Origin: Mycobacterium sp. 1100029.7
GTDB lineage: Bacteria > Actinomycetota > Actinomycetes > Mycobacteriales > Mycobacteriaceae
Length of the DNA stretch: 64,000 nucleotides
Assembly (NCBI RefSeq): GCF_001665235.1
Contig: NZ_LZSC01000082.1
Coordinates: forward strand, 124,001 to 188,000
Direction: 5' to 3'
This document shows positions 9,109 through 16,908 of this stretch, piece after piece. The position numbers and the translations under genes are program-made. A model generated the notes under the pieces. It was not told the DNA's origin. It did not search any database and saw only the letters and a list, made by a program, of their open reading frames with translations. Within the stretch, counting starts at the first letter, position 1. The number at the start of each line of letters is the position of its first letter.

Positions 9109-10314
9109 GTGACCGACGATCCTCGCAACGACGTTGTCTCCCGGCAATACGATCGGTGGCAATACCCGCCTGCCATCGACGATCTCGAGAGCTACTCGAA
9201 GACCAATTGGGAATGGTTCGACCCATTCCGCGCCCACCGGGTGCTGTGGCCCGACCGCGACTACCAGCCCGACTTGGACATCCTGATCGCCGGATGCGGC
9301 GCCAACCAGGCGGCGGTCTTCGCCTTCACCAACCCTGCGGCCAAGGTTCTGGCAATCGATGTCAGCGGGTCGGCGCTGGACCATCAGCAGTATCTGAAGG
9401 ACAAGCACGGCCTGGCGAACCTGGAATTGCAGCTGCTCCCGATCGAGGAGTGCGCGGCACTGGGACGCGACTTCGACCTGATCGTGTCGACGGGGGTGCT
9501 GCACCATATGGCCGATCCGTTGACCGGAATGCGGGCGCTCGCCGGCCGGCTGCGCCGCGACGGCGCGATGGGAATCATGCTTTACGCCAAGTACGGCCGT
9601 ATCGGGGTCGAACTGCTCGAGTCGGCCTTCCGCGACTTGGGGCTCACCCAGGACGAAACGTCGGTGCAGGCGGTCAAGGACATCATCGCAATGCTGCCCG
9701 CTGATCATCCGGTCCGCAGTTACCTGACGGTGGCTCGCGACCTGCGGACCGACGGCGCCCTCGTCGACACCTTCCTGCACGGCCGCCAGCGCAGCTACAC
9801 CGTGCCGCAGTGCCTCGAGTTGGTGGCGTCCGCCGGGCTTGCATTCGCGGGCTGGTTTCACAAGACGCCGTATTACCCACACGAAATACTCGCTCCCTCA
9901 GGCGGATTGGCCGCTCGACTGGCCAATCTGCCCGAGCGTGACGTGTGGTCGGTGATGGAGCGGCTGCAACCGTTGAATGCGACCCATTTCTTCATGGCCT
10001 GTCGCCAGGACCGTCCGAAAACGCAGTACACGATCGACTTCTCGACGGCCCGGGCGCTGCATTATGTCCCCCAGCCGCGTACCGCGTGCCTGCTGTCCGA
10101 CGCCGACCTGGTGGGCCCGGGGGTGCGAGTGCGATTGAGTCCTGCGCAACTGCGGTTCGCCCAACTCGTCGACGGGCGGCGCAGTATCGGCGAGATCGCA
10201 GCGAGCGTCGCAGAACGCGACGGTAGCGACCTGAGCCAGGCCCACGCGTTCGCGCGCAAGCTTTTTGACGAACTGTGGCGTCTGGACTTTCTGGCCATGG
10301 CGATCGGCGCCTGA
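9109..10314 (+). CDS. Class I SAM methyltransferase with C-terminal PqqD-like segment
   Basis: Motif I is ILIAGCGANQAAVFAF (about 58-73), followed by the acidic end of strand 2 in VLAIDVSGSALDHQQ and a motif IV-like DFDLIVSTGVLHHMADP. This is a standard Rossmann methyltransferase core of about 200 residues. The C-terminal 60 residues (LSPAQLRFAQLVDGRRSIGE and a following helix pair) look like a PqqD-type winged-helix domain. The GTG at 9109 is chosen over the upstream ATG at 9004, because the latter adds a Pro/Arg-rich stretch and overlaps the divergent gene. The methylated substrate is unknown. Confidence 0.8.
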   Translation: MTDDPRNDVVSRQYDRWQYPPAIDDLESYSKTNWEWFDPFRAHRVLWPDRDYQPDLDILIAGCGANQAAVFAFTNPAAKVLAIDVSGSALDHQQYLKDKHGLANLELQLLPIEECAALGRDFDLIVSTGVLHHMADPLTGMRALAGRLRRDGAMGIMLYAKYGRIGVELLESAFRDLGLTQDETSVQAVKDIIAMLPADHPVRSYLTVARDLRTDGALVDTFLHGRQRSYTVPQCLELVASAGLAFAGWFHKTPYYPHEILAPSGGLAARLANLPERDVWSVMERLQPLNATHFFMACRQDRPKTQYTIDFSTARALHYVPQPRTACLLSDADLVGPGVRVRLSPAQLRFAQLVDGRRSIGEIAASVAERDGSDLSQAHAFARKLFDELWRLDFLAMAIGA

Positions 10315-10392
10315 GCCCATCGGCGAGACATACCGCAAAGACGTAGTTAGGATTCGGGTCCTGCAGTAGGCAAACACACGAGGAGTCGACGG

Positions 10393-10731
10393 ATGAAGAA
10401 CACGACACGGATGGCGGGCCCGATCGCTGCCGCTGTGGCCGGCCTCCTTGGCTCCGTCTTGATTCAGTCCGCTCCGATCGCACACGCCGACCCCGCCGAC
10501 GACAACTACCTGCAGACCCTGCAACAGCGCGGACTCAGCTGGGCGCCCGGCCAGGACCAGACGATGATCAATGTCGGGCACGCGGTCTGTCAGGACTTCG
10601 GCGGCGGCGACACGATGGAACAGACCGTCGGCGACGTGAAGAAGGCGCTCGGGGTGAGCAACAACGGTGCCGGCACCATCGTCGGCGCTGCCGTCGCGGC
10701 GTACTGCCCGGAGAACCGCAGCAAGATGTAA
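10393..10731 (+). CDS. Secreted DUF732 protein
   Basis: A 112-residue protein with a Sec signal peptide (residues 1-32, cleavage expected after AHA) followed by a DUF732 domain: DDNYLQTLQQRG, then the paired Cys pattern GHAVCQDFGGGDT and AAVAAYCPENR. The two Cys probably form a disulphide, as in other short mycobacterial DUF732 exported proteins. RBS GAGGAG lies just upstream of ATG 10393. No function is established for the family. Confidence 0.85.
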   Translation: MKNTTRMAGPIAAAVAGLLGSVLIQSAPIAHADPADDNYLQTLQQRGLSWAPGQDQTMINVGHAVCQDFGGGDTMEQTVGDVKKALGVSNNGAGTIVGAAVAAYCPENRSKM

Positions 10732-10775
10732 GTCCTGCCGTCGGAAGCGGCGCGGAATTACCGCCGTTTCTGGCG

Positions 10776-10849
10776 TGCCCCCAGTCGGACTCGAACCGAC
10801 ACTTGGCGGATTTTAAGTCCGCTGCCTCTGCCAATTGGGCTATGGGGGC
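10776..10849 (-). tRNA. tRNA-Leu (anticodon UAA), short variable loop
   Basis: The complement folds as a full cloverleaf of 74 nt. The acceptor stem is GCCCCCA/UGGGGGC, the anticodon stem GCGGA/UCCGC closes the loop CUUAAAA, and the T stem is GUCGG/CCGAC with loop UUCGAGU. The anticodon UAA reads the leucine codon UUA. The discriminator base is A73, as leucyl-tRNA synthetase requires; CCA is not encoded. The variable region is only about five bases (CAAGU), unlike the long type II arm usual for bacterial tRNA-Leu. Confidence 0.9.
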
Positions 10850-11205
10850 CCGGCGGCGAATCTAGCGCGCCAACGGCCCGTCCAGTACACCGCGTCCCGT
10901 CCGAATCGCCGAAATCCGGGCGTGCGTTCGCCACCAGCTTCGCGTAGGATCCGCGCCCCGCGCGATTTGCCACAGTTCAGCCCTGCGCGACAGATGACAC
11001 CGCTATGTCGGTCGGCGGGAACGCGTTAAAACTGTCCGCGCCTGCGTTAAGAGACCGTAAACGCCCGTCACCCTCGCCCTTTCGGTCGGGAACTTGGTCA
11101 GTGAGGAAATTAGCCTTACGCCATCGCACAGGGGCTCGTACGCGAACACTCAGAGTCGACCCAACGCTTTGGGTCGACATGGTTCCAACACCAGAGGAGC
11201 AATGG
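10850..11205 (+). promoter_or_regulatory. Leader region of the PE-PPE-Esx operon with a hairpin before the RBS
   Basis: No gene is seen in these 356 bases. A perfect inverted repeat with arms GTCGACCCAA (11155-11164) and TTGGGTCGAC (11169-11178) and a 4-nt loop sits 27 nt before the PE start codon, just upstream of the RBS AGAGGAG at 11193-11199. It could be an operator or an RNA hairpin affecting translation. The stretch from 11030 to 11120 is relatively AT-rich and may hold the promoter. Confidence 0.4.
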
Positions 11206-12153
11206 ATGTCATTCCTGACAACAGTGACTGAAGAGTTGCTTGCCGCGCAGCAAGTTCTCGGGGGGGTGAATACCAACCTGGCAGCGCAGAACGCGGGCGC
11301 CGCGTCGGCCACGACGGTGGTCGCTCCGGCGGCCGCCGACCCCGTGTCGATTCAGCAGGCGACGCTCTTCTCCGCGTACGGCACGACCTACCAGACACTG
11401 GCCGCCGAAGCGCAGACTCAGCTGGAAACGTACGTCGCCAACCTGGGGACCAGCTCCAACAGCTACAGCGACACCGAGGCTTCCAACGCGGCCTCGGCCG
11501 TCCTGTCCGACGCGACCAACACCCCGCAGACGTTTGCCGCCAACGCGGCCGCCGCGGCGGCCGCTCCCGGCCCCGGCAGCAGTGCGCTGGACATCCTGCA
11601 GTACCTGCTCGGTGGTACCGGTAACTACACCAACCCGTCCATGCTCGGCGGCATCTTCGGTCTGTCGAGCAACGGCGCCAACATCTTGAACATCGGTGGT
11701 GGCAACTACGCCTCCGCGGCGTCGGCCCTGCTCGGTATGGCCGGTGGTGGTCTGCTGCCCGCGGGTAGCGACACCATCGGTGACGCCGCCGCGGCCGCGG
11801 GTGCCGCGGACCTCGCCAGCTCGACGACGCCGGTGGCCGCCGGCGGTGCGGGCATGGGCGGCATGGGCGCCGGGATGCCGGTGGTCGCGGGCATTGGTCA
11901 GGGCACCATGGTCGGCAATCTGGCGGTGCCGCCCAGCTGGGCGGGCGGTCAGGTCACCCCGGTGGTCGGCAGCACCGTGGCACCCCTGCAGACCGTGGGC
12001 TGGACGGGCGCCGCGCCGCAAGCCAGCACCGGCGGCATGGTCCCCGGCATGCCAGGCATGGTGGCCCCGGGTGCGGGACGCGCCTCCACCGGCTTCGGTG
12101 CACCGCGCTACGGCGTGAAGCCGATCGTCATGCCCAAGCCGACGGCCGTCTAG
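11206..12153 (+). CDS. PE-family protein with PPE-SVP-like C-terminus (PE8-like)
   Basis: The start MSFLTTVTEELLAAQQVLGG followed by AAADPVSIQQATLFSAYGTTYQTL is the PE domain (about residues 1-95), the ESX-secreted helical hairpin that pairs with a PPE partner. The ATG at 11206 is chosen because it has RBS AGAGGAG and begins the canonical PE domain; the frame is open further upstream to 11005. After an Ala/Gly-rich middle, the C-terminus carries VGNLAVPPSW, PGMPGMVAPG and RYGVKPIVMPK, also found in the neighbouring PPE. The following PPE and Esx genes match the PE8-PPE15-EsxJ-EsxI order of M. tuberculosis (Rv1040c-Rv1037c). Confidence 0.85.
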   Translation: MSFLTTVTEELLAAQQVLGGVNTNLAAQNAGAASATTVVAPAAADPVSIQQATLFSAYGTTYQTLAAEAQTQLETYVANLGTSSNSYSDTEASNAASAVLSDATNTPQTFAANAAAAAAAPGPGSSALDILQYLLGGTGNYTNPSMLGGIFGLSSNGANILNIGGGNYASAASALLGMAGGGLLPAGSDTIGDAAAAAGAADLASSTTPVAAGGAGMGGMGAGMPVVAGIGQGTMVGNLAVPPSWAGGQVTPVVGSTVAPLQTVGWTGAAPQASTGGMVPGMPGMVAPGAGRASTGFGAPRYGVKPIVMPKPTAV

Positions 12154-12210
12154 CGACACGACTCTCACCAGCAGCGACATTCGGACAGACAACAGAAACA
12201 GGAACAGAAA

Positions 12211-13362
12211 ATGGCAATTGATTTCTCCGCGATACCCCCAGAGATCAACTCGACGCTGATCTACACCGGCCCGGGCGCAGTGCCCCTGATGGCCGCCGCG
12301 ACGGCGTACGCCAACCTGGCCGCCGAGGTGAGTGCCACCGCGACCCAGTGGGAATCGGTCATTTCGTTGCTGACGACCGAGCAGTGGACCGGCGGCGGGT
12401 CGGCAGCGGCGGCGGCCGCGGCCCAGCCCATCGTCGACTATCTGACGCAAACGGCGGCGACGCTCGAGCAGGCGGCCACCCAGGCCACCGCGTCCGCGGC
12501 CGCATACGAGACGGCGTTCGCGGCGACGGTGCCCCCGGCGCTGGTGCTGTCCAACCGGGCCACCCAGGCGGCGCTGTTGCCGTTCGCCGTCATCCCGGTC
12601 GTCGCCGCGGAGATCGCGGCACTGGACGCCCAGTACGCCGAGTTCTGGGTTCAGGACGCGGTGGCGATGTCGACCTACCAGGCGGCTTCGACCGCGGCCG
12701 GTGCATTGACGCCGGTCACGCCGCTGACCACGACCACGGACCCGGGTGCACAAACCTTCGCGGCCGCTGCTGCCGCGCAGGGCCCGATCACCACCGCCCT
12801 GGCGAGCGTGACGCAGGCCCTGCCGTTCCAGAGCACGGACTTGCTGCAGTCCATCGACGGCCTGCTGGGCACGCCGGCCTTCTTCAACGGCCTCAACGGC
12901 GCGGTCAACACCTCGGCATGGTTCGTCATGACGGCCATCCCGACCGCCGTCTCGCTGGGCCACACGCTGGCCGGCGCCGCGGTCCCCGCCGCGGCCGTCA
13001 GTGACGTGGTGCCCGAAGCCGGCGCGGCCGGCGTGGTCGAAGGCACCGTGGTACGCGCGGTGGCCCCGGCCGGCGCGGGCTTCGGCGGCGCGACGATGGC
13101 CGGCCTGGGCCAGGCGACCACCGTCGGCAAGTTGTCGGTGCCAGCCACCTGGTCGGCAGCCACGCCTGCAACCGAACTGGCATCGGCCACCGCCCCGATC
13201 GAGGGCTCGGGCTGGAACGTCGCCACCGAGGAAGTCGGAACCGGGATGGGAGCACCCGGTATGCCCGGCATGGTGGCGGGTGCCAAGGGCGCCGGCGCCT
13301 ACGGCGCGGGCCCGCGCTACGGGGTCAAGCCGATTGTCATGCCCAAGCAGGTCGTCGTCTAA
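12211..13362 (+). CDS. PPE-family protein, PPE-SVP subgroup (PPE15-like)
   Basis: A 383-residue protein. FSAIPPEINSTLIYTGPG places the Pro-Pro-Glu signature at residues 9-11, the WTGGGS turn follows near residue 63, and YETAFAATVPP is typical of the 180-residue PPE domain. The C-terminal part has the SVP motif VGKLSVPATW and ends RYGVKPIVMPKQVVV. It is 57 bp after the PE gene, and PE/PPE proteins encoded in tandem usually form heterodimers exported by a type VII system, here probably ESX-5. Cell-surface or secreted location is inferred. Confidence 0.9.
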   Translation: MAIDFSAIPPEINSTLIYTGPGAVPLMAAATAYANLAAEVSATATQWESVISLLTTEQWTGGGSAAAAAAAQPIVDYLTQTAATLEQAATQATASAAAYETAFAATVPPALVLSNRATQAALLPFAVIPVVAAEIAALDAQYAEFWVQDAVAMSTYQAASTAAGALTPVTPLTTTTDPGAQTFAAAAAAQGPITTALASVTQALPFQSTDLLQSIDGLLGTPAFFNGLNGAVNTSAWFVMTAIPTAVSLGHTLAGAAVPAAAVSDVVPEAGAAGVVEGTVVRAVAPAGAGFGGATMAGLGQATTVGKLSVPATWSAATPATELASATAPIEGSGWNVATEEVGTGMGAPGMPGMVAGAKGAGAYGAGPRYGVKPIVMPKQVVV

Positions 13363-13501
13363 CGCACCAAAAAGGGGCTCACATGTCACTCGCAGGAAGC
13401 TGACCGTTAACCGCTGAGCCGTACCCTATCCGCTGCGCGGCTACCACCACGCAACGACTTCCCTCACCAGAAAAAGCAACAACAAAAAGGAGAAAGGCAA
13501 C

Positions 13502-13798
13502 ATGGCAACACGTTTTATGACCGACCCGCACGCGATGCGTGCGATGGCGGGACGTTTTGAAATGCACGCGCAGACGGTGTCGGACGAGGCCCGCAAGATG
13601 TGGTCGTCGTCGATGAACATCGCCGGTGCGGGCTGGAGTGGTCAGGCTCAGGCGACCTCGTACGACACGATGGGTCAGATGAACCAGGCGTTCAGCAACA
13701 TTGTCAACATGCTCCACGGCGTGCGTGACGGACTCATCCGTGACGCCAACAACTACGAGACGCAAGAGCAGGCCTCGCAGCAGGCCCTCGGCCACTAG
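13502..13798 (+). CDS. esxJ: WXG100 protein, EsxJ/K/M/P/W (QILSS) subgroup
   Basis: A 98-residue ESAT-6-like protein. GAGWSG supplies the W-x-G turn near residue 45, helices flank it, and the protein runs through MNQAFSNIVNMLHGVRDGL to QEQASQQALGH; the QILSS ending of the M. tuberculosis family is here QALGH. RBS AAGGAG lies upstream of the ATG. It forms a pair with the next gene, 46 bp downstream; such pairs make a 1:1 four-helix complex secreted by type VII secretion. Orthology to EsxJ rather than a sister copy rests on position next to PE8/PPE15-like genes. Confidence 0.9.
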   Translation: MATRFMTDPHAMRAMAGRFEMHAQTVSDEARKMWSSSMNIAGAGWSGQAQATSYDTMGQMNQAFSNIVNMLHGVRDGLIRDANNYETQEQASQQALGH

Positions 13799-13844
13799 CC
13801 GACAACCGGTATCACCCAACACTTTTAAACTCAGGAGGACACAC

Positions 13845-14129
13845 ATGTCGATCAATTACCAGTTCGGCGACGTCGACGCCCACGGCGCGCTGATCCGCGC
13901 GCAGGCCGCTTCGCTGGAGGCCGAGCACCAGGCCATCGTTCGCGATGTGCTTGCTGCCGGTGACTTTTGGGGCGGCGCCGGTTCGGTGGCTTGCCAGGAG
14001 TTCATCACCCAGTTGGGTCGCAACTTCCAGGTGATCTACGAGCAGGCCAACCAGCACGGCCAGAAGGTGCAGACTGCCGGCAACAACATGGCCAGCACCG
14101 ACAGCGCTGTCGGGTCCAGCTGGGCCTGA
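13845..14129 (+). CDS. esxI: WXG100 protein, EsxI/L/N/O/V (Mtb9.9) subgroup
   Basis: A 94-residue partner of the preceding Esx protein, beginning MSINYQFGDVDAHGALIRAQ and containing DFWGGAGSVACQEFI (W-x-G turn) and HGQKVQTAGNNMASTDSAVG. The length equals that of the Mtb9.9 family. ATG 13845 follows an excellent RBS, AGGAGG at 13833-13838. A strong terminator follows within 20 bp, so it is the last gene of the PE-PPE-Esx-Esx unit. The free Cys near residue 46 is unusual for a secreted Esx protein but may be buried. Confidence 0.9.
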   Translation: MSINYQFGDVDAHGALIRAQAASLEAEHQAIVRDVLAAGDFWGGAGSVACQEFITQLGRNFQVIYEQANQHGQKVQTAGNNMASTDSAVGSSWA

Positions 14130-14145
14130 CGCTCTTAGCTCCAAC

Positions 14146-14185
14146 CGGGGCCGCACACCAAATGGTGTGCGGCCCCGTTGTTTTT
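14146..14185 (+). terminator. Intrinsic terminator after the Esx pair
   Basis: A perfect 15-bp stem: CGGGGCCGCACACCA (14146-14160) pairs with TGGTGTGCGGCCCCG (14163-14177), followed by TTGTTTTT. It is the only textbook hairpin plus T-tract seen in the window and separates the Esx operon from trcR. Confidence 0.9.
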
Positions 14186-14277
14186 GCAGGATGACCGGTG
14201 GGCGGGCGGGCAGCCACATTTGAGAAACATATGAACCCCGTGACAAGCGCATATGCACTTTGCGAGAATTCAAGAAC
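14186..14277 (+). promoter_or_regulatory. trcR promoter region with two CATATG sites
   Basis: CATATG occurs at 14228-14233 and 14250-14255, 22 bp apart, two helical turns. The surrounding stretch is AT-rich relative to the window. TrcR of M. tuberculosis binds an AT-rich part of its own promoter, so these are candidate TrcR sites, by inference only. Confidence 0.4.
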
Positions 14278-15047
<770 letters not shown>

Positions 15048-15051
<4 letters not shown>

Positions 15052-16556
15052 CAGCCCAGCGCAACCTCCCTTCGTGGTTCCCCCGCTCGCTGCGCCGCCA
15101 ATTACTGCTGGGCGTACTGACCGTTGTCACACTGGTCTTGGTGACCGTCGGCATCGTCTCCGTGCTGAGCCTGCGCGGCTACGTCACCGCGATCGCCGAC
15201 GCCGACGTTTCCGAATCCCTTGATGCACTGAGCAATTCGTACACCCGATACCAGAACGGGGAACACACCTCGGCACATCGGCGCACGCCGCCGATAGCGC
15301 AGGCGATGCTGGAGTTCACCGGGCAGACGCCCGGGAACCTGATCGCGGTGGTGCACGACGGCGCCGTCGTCGGCACGGCAGTCTTCTCCGAGGACCAACC
15401 GAAACCCGCCCCACCCGACGTGATCCGGGCGATCGAGGCGCAATCGTGGGCCGACGCGCCGCCCCGCACCATCCGGCTGGGCAGTCTGGGCTCCTACCGC
15501 GTCGACAGCCGCGTCGAGGGATCGGATTTGCTGATCGTCGGGATGTCGGTGCAGCTGGCCGACCGGATCATGGCGCGCAAATACATCACCACCACCTTGC
15601 TCGTCGCGGCCGCACTGATCATCACCGCGGGACTCACCGTATGGCTGGTCGGCTACACGCTGCGCCCGCTACGCCGGGTCGCCGCGACCGCCGCGGAAGT
15701 CGCGGCAATGCCGCTCACCGGCGACGAACACCGGATCAGCGTCCGGGTCCGGGAGGCAGACACCGACCCGGACAACGAAGTCGGGATCGTCGGACACACC
15801 TTGAACCGGTTGTTGGACAACGTCGACAGCGCGCTGGCGCATCGCGTCGACTCCGACATGCGCATGCGCCAGTTCCTCACCGATGCCAGCCACGAATTGC
15901 GCACTCCGCTGGCCGCGATTCAGGGTTACGCCGAGCTGACCCGCCAGGACAGTTCTGCGCTGCCGCCGACCACCGAATACGCGTTGGCCCGCATCGAGTC
16001 CGAAGCACGCCGGATGGCGTTGCTTGTCGAAGAACTGCTGTTGCTCTCCAGACTCGGCGAGGGTGAGGACCTGCAAAACGAAGACGTCGACCTGGCCGAC
16101 CTGGTCATCAACGCCGTGAACGACGCCGCGGTAGCCGCACCGACCCACCATTGGCTGAAAACCCTTCCCGAGGAACCGGTTTGGGTGCGCGGTGACCGCG
16201 CACGGCTGCACCAGCTGGTCAGCAACCTGCTCAGCAACGCCCGACTGCACACACCGCCCGGTGTCACGGTGACCACCGCCATCACCTGCCACCGTGGCGA
16301 ACCCGACGCACGGTATGCCGAATTGACCGTGACCGACGACGGACCCGGCATCGACCCGCAGTTGTTGCCCCGGTTGTTCGAACGCTTCGTCCGCGCCGAC
16401 ACCTCGCGGTCCGACGGCTCCGGAATCGGGCTGGGCCTGGCGATCGTCAGTTCGATCGTCAAGGCCCACCACGGCTCGGTCAGCGCTGAATCCGCCGAAG
16501 GCGAAACCGTGTTCCGGGTACGGCTGCCGCTGATCGACAGCCCCGGCACCGTCTAG
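15048..16556 (+). CDS. trcS: Sensor histidine kinase TrcS
   Basis: A 502-residue membrane kinase. Transmembrane helices lie at about 19-42 and 181-203, enclosing an extracytoplasmic sensor of about 135 residues. A HAMP-like linker follows, then the H-box FLTDASHELRTPLAAI with His282, an N-box NLLSNARLHTPP, G1 DDGPGIDP and G2 SGIGLGLAIV. ATG 15048 overlaps the trcR stop codon. It phosphorylates TrcR. The signal sensed is not known from sequence. Confidence 0.92.
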
Positions 16557-16744
16557 CGCCCCCGACCGCGCGACAAAGGTGAGATAGATCGCACACGAGG
16601 CGGTCAGGACGTAAAAAAAGCGTTAAGGGCGGACGCTTTGTGCCGCAACCGAGCTTAGCCTCAATCGTGGCCTCCTCACCGGGGTCAGGTCACTGTTGCC
16701 CGACAACGATCAGGCATCAATCGGTCACTGAACGAGAGACAAAA
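16557..16744 (+). promoter_or_regulatory. Upstream region of the kdp operon with inverted repeat
   Basis: This region separates trcS from the kdp genes. It holds the inverted repeat AAAGCG (16617-16622) / CGCTTT (16634-16639), with an 11-nt spacer and an A-run before it. It may be an operator or part of a trcS terminator, although no T-tract follows. I could not match a known KdpE box or a ydaO-type leader here. Confidence 0.3.
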
Positions 16745-16822
16745 ATGTCCGTGGTGATTTACCTCGTGCTGACTGTGGCGGTATTCGCCGCACTCGGCCT
16801 GACGCTGAGGTTGGGATCATGA
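16745..16822 (+). CDS. 25-residue single-span membrane micropeptide upstream of kdpF
   Basis: This ORF encodes MSVVIYLVLTVAVFAALGLT plus five more residues ending LRLGS. It is almost entirely one transmembrane helix with a basic C-terminal end. Its TGA overlaps the ATG of kdpF (ATGA at 16819), a coupling arrangement repeated at kdpF-kdpA, which argues that it is translated. It is distinct from KdpF and precedes it. A role as an accessory Kdp subunit or leader peptide is inference. The RBS is weak (GAGAGAC). Confidence 0.6.
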   Translation: MSVVIYLVLTVAVFAALGLTLRLGS

Positions 16823-16908
16823 GCATCGCCAACACAGTCGGCTTGATTCTTGCCGTGCTGATCGCGGTATTACTGGGCGCCGCGCTGATGTATCCGGAGC
16901 GGTTCTAG
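16819..16908 (+). CDS. kdpF: KdpF, small subunit of the K+-transporting ATPase
   Basis: A 29-residue single-span peptide (MSIANTVGLILAVLIAVLLG, then AALMYPERF). The C-terminal YPERF is the typical KdpF ending. KdpF stabilises the KdpABC complex in the membrane. Start and stop both overlap neighbours: ATGA with the upstream micropeptide and TAGTG with the GTG of kdpA. Confidence 0.88.
   Translation: MSIANTVGLILAVLIAVLLGAALMYPERF

Noticed and set aside
11005..11205. 67-residue N-terminal extension of the PE protein
   Set aside because: The canonical PE domain starts at ATG 11206 with RBS AGAGGAG; the extension crosses the hairpin at 11155.
11209..13389. 726-residue open frame on the minus strand opposite the PE and PPE genes
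   Set aside because: It is an Arg/Gly/His-rich shadow of the Ala-rich PE/PPE coding sequence, spans two real genes and has no recognisable domain.
16557..16744. Possible ydaO (c-di-AMP) riboswitch before kdp
   Set aside because: The conserved ydaO sequence blocks could not be found by eye in the 188-bp gap.
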